Assembly (NCBI GenBank): GCA_903933395.1
Contig: CAIZKA010000289.1
Coordinates: 1 to 22,671, forward strand
Source: an uncultured beta proteobacterium
GTDB taxonomy: Bacteria > Pseudomonadota > Gammaproteobacteria > Burkholderiales > Rhodocyclaceae
Direction: 5' to 3'
DNA length: 22,671 nucleotides
Made by a program: the position numbers and the translations under genes. A model generated the notes under the pieces. It made no database searches, was not told the origin of the DNA, and saw only the letters and a list, made by a program, of their open reading frames with translations. Position 1 is the first letter of the stretch. The number at the start of each line of letters is the position of its first letter. Below, one piece after another: positions 7,815 through 17,853 of this stretch.

Positions 7815-7846
7815 ACAAAAAAGCAAAGGGCCCGCGAGCGGGCCCC
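7815..7846 (-). terminator. Rho-independent terminator of the HU gene
   Basis: Read on the minus strand, a GC-only stem GGGCCCGC/GCGGGCCC (7838-7845 with 7828-7835, tiny loop) is followed by a T-rich run interrupted by GC (plus-strand A-run 7817-7827). It sits 23 bases after the stop at 7869. The upstream part of this gap (7676-7814) contains the leader of the SpoIIAA-like gene, including a TATGAT hexamer at 7724-7729, and G/C-rich inverted segments I cannot assign. Confidence 0.85.
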
Positions 7847-7868
7847 GTCAGGCGAATGACTGAGTCGA

Positions 7869-8159
7869 TTACTTCTTGGCCTTCTTGCCGGAAACCGCGA
7901 GCTTGAAACCCGTGCCGGCACTGAACTTCGGCACCGTGGTGGCGGCAATCTTGATCGCCGCGCCGGTCTTCGGATTCTTGCCGGTACGCGCCGCGCGCTT
8001 GGCCGACTTGAAGGTGCCGAAACCAACCAGGGTAACGTTGTCCCCTTTCGATACCGCCTTCACGATCGCCGCCATGGCACCGTCGAGCGCCTTGCCGGCA
8101 GCGGCCTTGCTGATGTCGGCTCCCTTGGCGGCAATTTCAATCAGTTCTGCTTTGTTCAT
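7869..8159 (-). CDS. HU-family nucleoid DNA-binding protein
   Basis: 96-residue histone-like protein that binds and bends DNA as a dimer. The N-terminal helices (MNKAELIEIAAKGADISKAA) are followed by the saddle signature NVTLVGFGTFKSAKRAARTG and the DNA-clamping arm KNPKTGAAIKIAATTVPKF. The family's usual R-x-P at the arm tip, often RNP, reads KNP here, and the arm's basic residues are somewhat depleted. The lysine-rich tail KKAKK is seen in several betaproteobacterial HU paralogues. A strong GGAGGA lies 9 bases before the ATG. The gene has its own promoter and a strong terminator, so it is monocistronic. HU-alpha/beta naming and IHF are not resolvable here, but IHF is unlikely given the arm sequence. 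Confidence 0.93.
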   Translation of the reverse strand: MNKAELIEIAAKGADISKAAAGKALDGAMAAIVKAVSKGDNVTLVGFGTFKSAKRAARTGKNPKTGAAIKIAATTVPKFSAGTGFKLAVSGKKAKK

Positions 8160-8206
8160 GCTGAAAAATCCTCCAAATATTTTGCGGGCACCTCACCCGA
8201 AAAAAT

Positions 8207-8237
8207 ATTCTAAACCCGATACTGCGGGCAGATGCAA
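8207..8237 (-). promoter_or_regulatory. Probable sigma-70 promoter of the HU gene
   Basis: On the minus strand TTGCAT (8237-8232) and TAGAAT (8212-8207) are separated by 19 bases, a little long, in the only intergenic space upstream of the HU gene. The -10 element is a good match; the -35 is moderate. The transcript leader would include a small hairpin (CGGG..CCCG around 8185-8200) and the GGAGGA ribosome site. Confidence 0.45.
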
Positions 8238-8251
8238 GGAATTTAAGCAGA

Positions 8252-9343
8252 TCACGCCTGGTGTGTTGCGATGATGCCGCCCCCCAGGCACACACGCGAC
8301 TCGTAGATCACCAGGGACTGCCCGGGCGTCACCGCCCATTGCGGCGCAGCAAAGACCACTTCGCATTCTTCGGCCGAAATCCTCTCGATCTGGCAGGCCG
8401 CATCCGGCTGGCGGTACCGCGTCTTTGCCGCGTACACCCAGTGCGTGTGCGGCGATTCTCCGGCGACCCATGACAAATCCTTCGCCACCAGGCTCGCCGA
8501 AAGAAGCGCGGGATGCTCGTGGCCCTGTACCACCCACAGGATGTTCTGTCCCATGTCCTTGCCGGTAACGAACCAGGGTTCCTCCGGCGCCCCCTTGACG
8601 CCGCCGATACCCAGGCCTTCGCGCTGCCCGAGGGTGTAGTACATCAGCCCCTCGTGCCTGCCGACGACGCGATCCGTGCCAAGGACGCGAATTTCTCCCG
8701 GCTGCTTCGGCAGGTAACGTGCGAGGAATTCGCGGAAGGGACGCTCGCCGATGAAGCAGATTCCGGTCGAATCCTTGCGCGCATGATTGGGCAGGCCGGC
8801 CTCCGCGGCGATCCGCCGCACATCGCGCTTGTAGAGGTGGCCGACGGGAAACAGCGTTTTCGACAACTGCGCCTGGTTGAGCCGGTGCAGGAAATAGCTT
8901 TGATCCTTGGTCCCGTCCTCAGCCTTGAGCAACTGCCATTTGCCGAGAAACTCGCGCACCTGGGCATAGTGTCCGGTCGCAATCCTGTCGGCGCCGAGCG
9001 CCAGGGCATGGTCGAGGAAGGCCTTGAACTTGATCTCGGAATTGCACAGCACGTCCGGGTTCGGCGTGCGGCCGGCCTGGTATTCGCGCAGGAAATCGGC
9101 GAAGACTCGCTCGCGGTATTCGGCGGAAAAATTCACGGCCTCGAAATCGATCCCGATCACGTCGGCGGCAGCGGCGGCATCGACCACATCCTGGTTGGCG
9201 GAACAGTATTCGTCGGTATCGTCGCCTTCCCAGTTCTTCATGAACAGGCCGACGACTTCATAGCCTTCGCGTTTGAGCAGCAGCGCCGCCACCGAAGAAT
9301 CGACACCGCCGGAAAGTCCGACAATTATTTTTCCCTTGGACAT
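8252..9343 (-). CDS. mnmA: tRNA-specific 2-thiouridylase MnmA
   Basis: ATP-dependent enzyme that installs the 2-thio group of s2U34 in tRNA-Lys, -Glu and -Gln. From ATG 9343 the product is 363 aa, the family's normal size; a longer in-frame form starting at 9583 would only overlap nudJ. The PP-loop is GLSGGVDSS (residues 9-17). The two catalytic cysteines are C100 (NPDVLCNSEIKF) and C196 (DSTGICFIGER). ATGHYAQ and KDQSYFLHRL are further signatures, and the C-terminal beta-barrel ends in YESRVCLGGGII. The gene starts 5 bases after the nudJ stop. nudJ-mnmA adjacency is also found in E. coli, so the pair is an old operon. Confidence 0.97.
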   Translation of the reverse strand: MSKGKIIVGLSGGVDSSVAALLLKREGYEVVGLFMKNWEGDDTDEYCSANQDVVDAAAAADVIGIDFEAVNFSAEYRERVFADFLREYQAGRTPNPDVLCNSEIKFKAFLDHALALGADRIATGHYAQVREFLGKWQLLKAEDGTKDQSYFLHRLNQAQLSKTLFPVGHLYKRDVRRIAAEAGLPNHARKDSTGICFIGERPFREFLARYLPKQPGEIRVLGTDRVVGRHEGLMYYTLGQREGLGIGGVKGAPEEPWFVTGKDMGQNILWVVQGHEHPALLSASLVAKDLSWVAGESPHTHWVYAAKTRYRQPDAACQIERISAEECEVVFAAPQWAVTPGQSLVIYESRVCLGGGIIATHQA

Positions 9344-9348
9344 GGCAC

Positions 9349-9801
9349 TCAGTCGTAGTGTCGGATAAGGTCGAGCGGAAAGCGCCGGCCGGCGAGGTAG
9401 TCGCTGATGCATTGCCACACCAGCGGGCTGCGATGACGGTCCGCCGTGGCACGAACCTCTTCCGCCGTCATCCATACCGCGCGCAGGATGCCGGCATCGA
9501 GCGGGCGGCCCTCCACGTGCACACCCAACTCGCCGCAAAACGCGAAGCGCAAATAGGTAATGTCGCCCTGCGGCCGCGGCCACTGGTAGATGCCAACCAG
9601 CGCCGTCGGCGTAAAGCCCCAGGCGGTCTCCTCCAGCGCCTCGCGGGCGCAGGCGGCCACGAGCGATTCGCCTTCGTCGAGGTGACCGGCCGGCTGGTTG
9701 AAGCGAAGGCCGTCCTCGGTTTCCTCCTCGACCAACAGGAATCGTCCATCGCGCTCGACGACCGCCGCGACCGTCACATTGGGTTTCCAGACACGATTCA
9801 T
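9349..9801 (-). CDS. nudJ: NUDIX hydrolase, NudJ-type phosphatase
   Basis: 150 residues, cytoplasmic. The Nudix box runs from G39 (GHLDEGES) through E45 to R53-EALEET; the Gly usually found after the second EE pair is replaced (EETAWGF). E. coli NudJ hydrolyses hydroxymethylpyrimidine pyrophosphate and nucleoside di- and triphosphates. The identification here rests on the FNQPAGHLDEGESL pattern and on its position directly before mnmA. The start at 9801 (MNRVWKPNVTVAAVVERDGRFLLVEE) is typical. No ribosome site is visible, and GCTAAAATACGACC precedes the ATG closely, so a very short leader is possible. Upstream is repeat copy 3. Confidence 0.93.
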   Translation of the reverse strand: MNRVWKPNVTVAAVVERDGRFLLVEEETEDGLRFNQPAGHLDEGESLVAACAREALEETAWGFTPTALVGIYQWPRPQGDITYLRFAFCGELGVHVEGRPLDAGILRAVWMTAEEVRATADRHRSPLVWQCISDYLAGRRFPLDLIRHYD

Positions 9802-9856
9802 GGTCGTATTTTAGCGCCCCAGTTAACGCTCATGACACCGAGCACAACCCGCCGAA

Positions 9857-9970
9857 GGTGAAACACGCAAAAAACGAATTGGTCGCCCGCCCCCTTCCCC
9901 CTCGCGGGGGTTACTAGCCGGCGCGCTGCGCGCGTCCATTACGGGGGACTTCGAACAAGGTGTTTCACGT
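9857..9970 (-). repeat. Dispersed intergenic repeat, copy 3 (reverse orientation), with perfect terminal inverted repeats
   Basis: Occupies most of the 210-base gap between divergent nudJ and ilvE. Read on the minus strand it follows copies 1 and 2: ACGTGAAAC, TTGTTCGAAG, GCGCGCAGCGCGC, a C-run/G-run hairpin around GCGAGGGGG, then AATTCGTTTTTTGCGTG. Its ends are a perfect 9-bp inverted repeat, GTGAAACAC (9858-9866) and GTGTTTCAC (9960-9968), 111 bases from end to end. It lacks the TGAAAGTGAGGCCG tail of the other two. No coding capacity. A TAAAAT hexamer directly outside the right end (9971-9976) could serve ilvE, but no good -35 accompanies it. Confidence 0.75.
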
Positions 9971-10011
9971 TAAAATTACGCACTCGACTAACGCATCGCT
10001 GGAGAACCACC

Positions 10012-10932
10012 ATGTCCATGGCCGACCGTGACGGCTTTATCTGGTATGACGGCAAGCTCGTCCCCTGGCGCGAAGCCACCACCCACGTGCTGACGCATTC
10101 GCTGCACTACGGCCTTGCGGTATTCGAAGGCGTGCGTGCCTACAAGACCGTCTCCGGCACGGCGATCTTCCGCCTCAAGGAACATACCGACCGCCTGTTC
10201 AACTCGGCCCACATCTACCGCATGCCGATGCCCTACGACAAGGCGACGCTGATCGAAGCGCACAAGGAAGTCGTGCGCAGCAACAAGCTGGAGTCCTGCT
10301 ACCTGCGGCCGATCGCCTTCTACGGTTCGGAAAAGATGGGCGTCAGCCCGCGCGGCGCGGCAACCCATGTCTCGATCGCGGCTTGGCCCTGGGGCGCCTA
10401 CCTCGGCGAGGAAGGCCTCGAAAAGGGCATCCGCGTCAAGACCTCCAGCTACTCGCGGCACCATGTGAACGTCAACATGGCGCGCGCCAAGTTTGCCGGC
10501 ACTTACGCCAACTCTATCCTGGCCAACATGGAAGCCACCGAGGACGGCTATGACGAAGCCCTGCTACTCGACGTCGATGGCTTCGTCGCCGAAGGCGCCG
10601 GCGAAAACCTGTTCGTAATCAAGGATGGCGTCATCTACGAACCGGAGATCGCCTCGGCCCTGATGGGCATCACGCGCAACACGATCATCACCCTGGCGGC
10701 GGAACTCGGCTACACGGTGGTTTCCCGGCGCCTGACGCGCGACGACATCTACATCGCCGACGAGGCCTTCTTCACCGGCACGGCGGCTGAAGTCACGCCG
10801 ATCCGCGAGCTCGACAACCGCACCATCGGCGCCGGCAGCCGCGGCCCGATCACCGCCAAGCTCCAGAGCCTGTTCTTCGACGTGGTGAATGGCAAGGTGC
10901 CGGCCCATGCCGACTGGCTCTCCTATATCTGA
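10012..10932 (+). CDS. ilvE: Branched-chain amino-acid aminotransferase
   Basis: PLP-dependent fold-type IV transaminase that interconverts Leu, Ile or Val and their 2-oxo acids with glutamate. 306 residues, as expected. The PLP lysine is K160 in NMARAKFAGTYANS. THSLHYGLAVFEGVRAY (residues about 28-44) and FVAEGAGENLF are family signatures, and TGTAAEVTPI near the C-terminus binds the cofactor phosphate. The ATG at 10012 follows GGAG at a good distance. ilvE heads a co-directional run of six genes, followed 20 bases later by the small zinc-finger gene and then waaF, an order I recognise from other betaproteobacteria. Confidence 0.97.
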   Translation: MSMADRDGFIWYDGKLVPWREATTHVLTHSLHYGLAVFEGVRAYKTVSGTAIFRLKEHTDRLFNSAHIYRMPMPYDKATLIEAHKEVVRSNKLESCYLRPIAFYGSEKMGVSPRGAATHVSIAAWPWGAYLGEEGLEKGIRVKTSSYSRHHVNVNMARAKFAGTYANSILANMEATEDGYDEALLLDVDGFVAEGAGENLFVIKDGVIYEPEIASALMGITRNTIITLAAELGYTVVSRRLTRDDIYIADEAFFTGTAAEVTPIRELDNRTIGAGSRGPITAKLQSLFFDVVNGKVPAHADWLSYI

Positions 10933-10952
10933 TAGCACGCAAGAGGTTGAAC

Positions 10953-11159
10953 ATGTCCATACTCGATGAATCCCAGCGCCAAGTTGCCGTCACCGCCCAC
11001 GACCTGCCGCTCGCCTGCCCGCGTCCCGGCGCCCCCCTGTGGGCGCGCCATCCCAAGGTCTTCATCGATGTCCTGAAGAGCGCCACGGGCGAGGCCGCCT
11101 GCCCCTATTGCGGCACCGTATATCGCTTTACCGGCGAGAAGCCCAAGGGGCACCACTGA
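10953..11159 (+). CDS. Small CHCC zinc-finger protein
   Basis: 68 residues. The pattern CPRPGAPLWARHPKVFIDV...CPYCGTVY is the zf-CHCC family (PF10276), related to the zinc-binding NDUFS6 subunit of mitochondrial complex I; the likely ligands are C22, H33, C50 and C53. Bacterial members are short and of unknown role, often found between ilvE and heptosyltransferase genes. I chose the ATG at 10953 over the TTG at 10947 because AAGAGG (10941-10946) is properly placed for it. Cytoplasmic, with no signal sequence. Confidence 0.9.
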   Translation: MSILDESQRQVAVTAHDLPLACPRPGAPLWARHPKVFIDVLKSATGEAACPYCGTVYRFTGEKPKGHH

Positions 11160-11170
11160 AAACCCGTTTA

Positions 11171-11243
11171 GCCACAGAGTTCACAGAGGGCACAGAGAAA
11201 AGCACCCGTCGGTTTTCTCTGTGATCTCTGTGTCCTCTGTGGC
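11171..11243. repeat. CACAGAG inverted repeat reaching into waaF
   Basis: Two 31-base arms (11171-11201 and 11213-11243) are complementary at 27 positions and separated by 11 bases. Each arm consists of three CACAGAG units at 9-base spacing, flanked by GCC and AAAA; the mismatches fall only in the 2-base spacers. The right arm contains both candidate GTG starts of waaF (11221 and 11239) and covers any place for its ribosome site. Sequences of this kind (spurious peptides such as TEDTEITE and HRGHRDHRE) are widespread in bacterial genomes as a dispersed element, to my knowledge. In RNA the arms would form a long hairpin. Confidence 0.85.
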
Positions 11244-12237
11244 TGAAAAAATTCTTGTCGTCGCTCCGTCCTGGATCGGCGACACGATACTCGCCCAGCC
11301 GCTGCTCACGCTGCTCAAGCAGCATGATCCGGCCGCCCGCATCGAAGTGCTGGCGGCGGACTGGTCGGCGCCGCTGCTGGGACGCATGGCCGAGGTCGAT
11401 GCGGTAATCGTCAATCCATTCAAACATGGCGAATTCAATTTCGGAATGCGCCGCACGCTGGGTCGCCGTCTCGCCGGCGCCGACTATTCGCACGCCTACG
11501 TCCTGCCCAACTCATGGAAGTCGGCACTGGTCCCCTACTTTGCCGGCATTCCCCGTCGCATCGGCTACCAGGGCGAGAGCCGCTACCTGCTGCTCAATGA
11601 GCGCCATCGGCTCGACGTCACTGCCCATCCGCAACTGGTGCAACGTTACGCGGCGCTGGCCGGGCCGTTGCCCGCCGTCATGCCGTCACCGCATCTGCAC
11701 TCGACCACGGAGCAACAGCAGGCCGCACGCCGCGCCCTGAATCTGCCCTTCGATGCTGCGCCGGTGATCTTCTGTCCCGGTGCCGAATACGGTCCCGCCA
11801 AACGCTGGCCGGCGCAACACTTTGCCGCGCTGGCGCGGCTCGTCGCGACACCGCAGAATCCGGTCTGGCTGATCGGATCGGACAAGGACATCGCCGTCGG
11901 CGACGAAATTTCCGCCGCGACGGGCGGTGCGGCGCAGAACCTGTGCGGGCGCAGCACGCTGGAACAGGCCATCGACCTGATTGCCTCAGCGCGTTATGTC
12001 GTCAGCAACGACTCCGGCCTGATGCATGTCGCCGCCGCATTGGAACGTCCGCTGGTGGCGCTCTATGGATCCTCTTCGCCGGGCTATACGCCGCCGCTGT
12101 CGCCGCAGGCGACGATTGTTTCACGAGGCCTGTCCTGCAGCCCCTGTTTCAAGCGCGAGTGTCCGCTGGGGCATTTCGACTGCATGAACGGACTACTGCC
12201 GCAGCAGGTGGCAGAACTGATGCGAAAGCCGAACTGA
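11239..12237 (+). CDS. waaF: ADP-heptose:LPS heptosyltransferase II
   Basis: GT9 glycosyltransferase that adds the second L-glycero-D-manno-heptose to the LPS inner core at the inner face of the cytoplasmic membrane. EKILVVAPSWIGDTILAQPLL matches the family N-terminus; YVLPNSWKSALVPYFAGIPRRIGY, FCPGAEYGPAKRWP and VVSNDSGLMHVAAALERPLVALYG are signature blocks, and the C-terminus SCSPCFKRECPLGHFDCM is typical of non-enteric members. I place the start at GTG 11239 (332 aa), which leaves two residues before the conserved EKILVV; GTG 11221 would add six residues (VISVSS) that are translated repeat. No Shine-Dalgarno is visible because the start sits in the CACAGAG inverted repeat. The next gene begins 2 bases after the stop. 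Confidence 0.95.
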   Translation: MAEKILVVAPSWIGDTILAQPLLTLLKQHDPAARIEVLAADWSAPLLGRMAEVDAVIVNPFKHGEFNFGMRRTLGRRLAGADYSHAYVLPNSWKSALVPYFAGIPRRIGYQGESRYLLLNERHRLDVTAHPQLVQRYAALAGPLPAVMPSPHLHSTTEQQQAARRALNLPFDAAPVIFCPGAEYGPAKRWPAQHFAALARLVATPQNPVWLIGSDKDIAVGDEISAATGGAAQNLCGRSTLEQAIDLIASARYVVSNDSGLMHVAAALERPLVALYGSSSPGYTPPLSPQATIVSRGLSCSPCFKRECPLGHFDCMNGLLPQQVAELMRKPN

Positions 12238-12239
12238 CC

Positions 12240-12665
12240 GTGCCCGGCCAGAAAATATTCGCCAGCCCGCAGGATGTCGAAACGGCCTTCTACGAGGCGC
12301 TCGAGCGCAGCGATATTGATGCCATGATGGCGGTCTGGGCCGAAGACGAAGAAGTGGTGTGCGTGCATCCGGGCGGCCCGCGACTGACCGGTTACACGGT
12401 GATCCGCGAAGCCTGGCAGCGCATCTTCGGCAACAACAGAAAGCTCCAGGTGCGCCTGTCGCAGCAGAAGACGGTAACCACCCCCTTCGCCGTGGTCAGC
12501 ACCCTGCTGGAGCACATCACCAGTTCCGACGACGGCAACCTCAGCGCGCCGGTGGCAGCGACCAACGTCTACGTGCGCGGCCCCCTAGGCTGGCGCATGG
12601 TCGCACATCACGCCTCGCCGGTGCCGCCCAGCAGCGTCGGCGAGGAGCCGCGCATCCTGCATTGA
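12240..12665 (+). CDS. NTF2-like / SnoaL-like fold protein
   Basis: 141 residues from GTG 12240, which lies 2 bases after the waaF stop, an arrangement suited to coupled translation. The pattern SPQDVETAFYEALERSDIDAMMAVWAEDEEVVCVHPGG...GYTVIREAWQRIF...NVYVRGPLGWRMVAHHASP fits the cone-shaped NTF2-like families (SnoaL_3/DUF4440), used as enzymes or as ligand-binding modules. No signal peptide. The ending HHASPVPP is a frequent hallmark of bacterial members. An annotation as ketosteroid isomerase would be over-reading, because the catalytic set is not evident. Function unknown. Confidence 0.88.
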   Translation: MPGQKIFASPQDVETAFYEALERSDIDAMMAVWAEDEEVVCVHPGGPRLTGYTVIREAWQRIFGNNRKLQVRLSQQKTVTTPFAVVSTLLEHITSSDDGNLSAPVAATNVYVRGPLGWRMVAHHASPVPPSSVGEEPRILH

Positions 12666-12671
12666 GCTGCA

Positions 12672-13661
12672 GTGAATGCCGCTTTCACCGAGCCGCACTA
12701 CCGCTCGCCGGACTGGCTGCCCGGCGGCCATGCGCAGACTATCTGGCCGCTGCTGATCAAGGGGCCGCTGCCGCCCTACCGGCGCGAGCGCTGGACCACG
12801 CCCGATGACGACTTCATCGACCTCGACTGGATCGCCGGCGAAGCCGGTACGCCGTGCGTGGTGCTGTTCCATGGCCTTGAAGGCAGTTCGCGCAGCCACT
12901 ACGCGCGGCGCCTCATGCATGCGGTGAAGCAGCGCGGCTGGCATGGCGTGGTGGTGCATTTCCGCGGCTGCTCGGGCGAACCCAACCGCCTGCCGCGCGC
13001 CTATCATTCGGGCGACTCGCAGGAGATCGACTGGATCCTGCGCCGCCTGCAAACGCAGGGCTTTCCGGCGCTGTTTGTTGCCGGGGTTTCGCTCGGCGGC
13101 AATGCGCTGCTGAAGTGGCTGGCCGAACAAGGCCGACATGCATCCCGCGTCATCGATGCCGCGGCCGCGGTAAGTGCGCCGCTGGACCTCGCGGCGGCCA
13201 ACGTCGCTTTGTCGTCCGGATTCAATCTTGTCTACGCGCGGCACTTCCTGCGCACCCTGATTCCGACGGCACGTGCCAAGGACCGGCGCTTTCCCGGGCG
13301 CATCGACCTGCGTCGGGCCCTGAAGGCGCGCACCATGAGCGAATTCGACGACGCCGTGACGGCACCGCTGCACGGCTTTCTCGGCGTCGACGACTACTAC
13401 GCGAAGAGCAGCGCCGGACCGCTGCTCGGCGCAATCGAGACCCCGGCCCTGCTGCTGCACGCCGCCAACGACCCCTTCCTGCCGGCAACTGCATTGCCGC
13501 ATCGCGAACAACTGCCGGCCGCGGTGACGCTGGAGGTTTACGCCGGCGGCGGCCATGTCGGCTTCGTCCATGGGCCCCTGCCCGGTCGCATCGACTGGCT
13601 GCCGCAACGCCTCCTGGCGCACTTCGCCACGCATCTGCCGCCCGCCTGCCGCGTGAGATAA
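12672..13661 (+). CDS. Alpha/beta hydrolase, YheT family
   Basis: 329 residues from GTG 12672, six bases after the previous stop. The N-terminus YRSPDWLPGGHAQTIWP is diagnostic of the YheT/ABHD1-3 group (COG0429). The probable triad is S140 in GVSLGGN, D267 in HAANDPF and H295 in GGHVGF; the oxyanion segment is FHGLEGSS (residues 66-73). E. coli YheT is a putative esterase without a firm substrate; eukaryotic relatives act on phospholipids or make medium-chain esters. Cytoplasmic. The ATG at 12676 is out of frame and not used. Confidence 0.93.
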   Translation: MNAAFTEPHYRSPDWLPGGHAQTIWPLLIKGPLPPYRRERWTTPDDDFIDLDWIAGEAGTPCVVLFHGLEGSSRSHYARRLMHAVKQRGWHGVVVHFRGCSGEPNRLPRAYHSGDSQEIDWILRRLQTQGFPALFVAGVSLGGNALLKWLAEQGRHASRVIDAAAAVSAPLDLAAANVALSSGFNLVYARHFLRTLIPTARAKDRRFPGRIDLRRALKARTMSEFDDAVTAPLHGFLGVDDYYAKSSAGPLLGAIETPALLLHAANDPFLPATALPHREQLPAAVTLEVYAGGGHVGFVHGPLPGRIDWLPQRLLAHFATHLPPACRVR

Positions 13662-13689
13662 TTTCGGTTCCCACAAAGCGGCGCACATC

Positions 13690-15072
13690 ATGCAGATTCC
13701 GGCACCTGAAATTTTCAAGGCCTACGACATTCGCGGCATCGTCCGCACCACGCTGACTGCGGACACCGTGCGCCAGATCGGCATGGCGCTGGGCACCGAG
13801 GCGATTTCGCGCGGCATCGAGGCCATCGTCATCGGTCGCGACGGCCGCCTTTCCGGCCCGGCACTCGCCGGAGCGCTGGCCGACGGCATCACCTCGACCG
13901 GCGCCGACGTGATCGACATCGGCCGGGTGCCGACACCGATGACCTACTTCGCCGCCCACGAACTGGGCACCGGGAGTTGCGTCTCGGTCACCGGCAGCCA
14001 CAATCCGCCCGAGTACAACGGCCTGAAGATGGTGCTGGCCGGCCAGACGCTCTACGGCGACATGATCCAGGACCTGCGGCGCCGTATCGTCAGCGCCGAC
14101 TTTTGCGAGGGCCACGGCAACGTGCGCTTCGCGAGCGTGCGCCAGTCCTATATCGACCGCATCGTCGGCGACGTCAGGCTGGCGCGCCCCATGAAAATCG
14201 TCATCGACTGCGGCAATGGCGTGGCCGGCAGTGTCGCACCCGACCTGTTCCGGCGCATGGGCTGCAGCGTGAAAGAGCTGTTCTGCGAGGTTGATGGCAA
14301 CTTCCCCAATCACCACCCCGATCCCTCCAAGCCCGAGAACCTGGTCGACCTGCAGCGCGCCCTGCGCGAAACCAATGCCGAACTCGGACTGGCCTTCGAC
14401 GGCGACGGTGACCGCCTCGGCGTCGTCACGAAAGATGGCGAGATCATCTATCCCGACCGCCAGCTGATGCTGTTCGCCGCCGACGTGCTGACACGCAACC
14501 CCGGCGCCCAGATCATCTACGACGTCAAGTGCTCGCGCTGGGTCGCCGAGTCGATCCGCCATCAGGGCGGCCGGCCGCTGATGTGGAACACCGGCCACGC
14601 GCTGATCAAGACCAAGCTCAGGGAAACCGGCGCGCCGCTGGCCGGCGAGATGAGCGGCCACATGTTCTTCAAGGAACGCTGGTACGGCTTCGACGATGCG
14701 CTCTACACCGGCGCGCGGCTGCTGGAAATCGTCTCGCGCTGGGCGGATTCCAACTGGCCACTGCAGAACCTGCCCAACGCCATCTCGACGCCGGAGCTCA
14801 ACATCAAGATGCAGGAAGGCGAGCCGCATGCACTGGTCGCCAAACTGCGCAAGGGCGGCAAGAAGCTGCTGCCCGGTGCGCGCGAACTAATCACCATCGA
14901 CGGCGTGCGCGCCGAGTATGCCGACGGCTTCGGCCTGGCACGCGCCTCGAATACCACGCCGGTCGTGGTACTGCGCTTCGAGGCCGATACTCAGGCGGCA
15001 TTGACGCGAATCCAGAACGAATTCCGCTCGGCGCTGGGCGCGGTCTGGCCGGGCATCACTACCGGTTTCTGA
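13690..15072 (+). CDS. algC: Phosphomannomutase / phosphoglucomutase (AlgC type)
   Basis: Alpha-D-phosphohexomutase interconverting hexose 6- and 1-phosphates, feeding LPS, exopolysaccharide and nucleotide-sugar synthesis. 460 residues, as in Pseudomonas AlgC. Four domains with their signatures: catalytic phosphoserine S103 in SVTGSHNPPEYNG, magnesium loop DGDGDR (237-242), sugar-specificity loop GEMSGHMFF (319-327) and phosphate-binding loop RASNTTPVVVLRFE (418-431). FKAYDIRG at the N-terminus is the family start. The 28-base gap to the hydrolase gene shows no terminator, so the gene is probably the last one of the waaF run. Mannose versus glucose preference is not decidable; both are usual in this group. 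Confidence 0.95.
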   Translation: MQIPAPEIFKAYDIRGIVRTTLTADTVRQIGMALGTEAISRGIEAIVIGRDGRLSGPALAGALADGITSTGADVIDIGRVPTPMTYFAAHELGTGSCVSVTGSHNPPEYNGLKMVLAGQTLYGDMIQDLRRRIVSADFCEGHGNVRFASVRQSYIDRIVGDVRLARPMKIVIDCGNGVAGSVAPDLFRRMGCSVKELFCEVDGNFPNHHPDPSKPENLVDLQRALRETNAELGLAFDGDGDRLGVVTKDGEIIYPDRQLMLFAADVLTRNPGAQIIYDVKCSRWVAESIRHQGGRPLMWNTGHALIKTKLRETGAPLAGEMSGHMFFKERWYGFDDALYTGARLLEIVSRWADSNWPLQNLPNAISTPELNIKMQEGEPHALVAKLRKGGKKLLPGARELITIDGVRAEYADGFGLARASNTTPVVVLRFEADTQAALTRIQNEFRSALGAVWPGITTGF

Positions 15073-15078
15073 GCCTGC

Positions 15079-15142
15079 GTCGGCGCCCAAGGGGCGCGCC
15101 TTCGCCCAAGGTCGCTGCAGGCGCCGTGTCGCTGGCGCCGAC
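15079..15142. repeat. GC-rich repeat cluster between convergent algC and alaS
   Basis: The 72-base gap between two convergent stops contains an inverted repeat GTCGGCGCC (15079-15087) / GGCGCCGAC (15134-15142) and a direct repeat CGCCCAAGG (15084-15092, 15103-15111). Together these could fold into one large hairpin in either transcript. There is no T-run on either strand, so I do not call it an intrinsic terminator, although a role at the convergent 3' ends is possible. Confidence 0.5.
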
Positions 15143-15144
15143 TC

Positions 15145-17766
<2,622 letters not shown>

Positions 17767-17807
17767 GGCGGGGCGCAGCCTTTGACGCAAAACGCCGATT
17801 TTAAGCG

Positions 17808-17835
17808 ATAAAAAAGCCCGCGCTGAGGCGGGCTT
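17808..17835 (-). terminator. Rho-independent terminator of the small secreted-protein gene
   Basis: On the minus strand, AAGCCCGC (17835-17828) pairs with GCGGGCTT (17821-17814) around a 6-base loop and is followed by a T-run (plus-strand A-run 17810-17815). It lies 18 bases past the stop of the 17854-18240 gene and before alaS on the same strand, so alaS probably has its own promoter in the remaining ~40 bases, where TTAAAAT is present. Confidence 0.88.
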
Positions 17836-17853
17836 CTGTGGCTCGGGACCCGC

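Noticed and set aside
9946..9976. Full sigma-70 promoter for ilvE (TTCGAA/TAAAAT)
   Set aside because: The spacer is only 15 bases and the -35 is poor; only the -10-like hexamer is mentioned.
11128..11493. Minus-strand frames containing SHRGHRDHRE and TEDTEITE
   Set aside because: Translation of the CACAGAG repeat, a common misannotation, not a gene.
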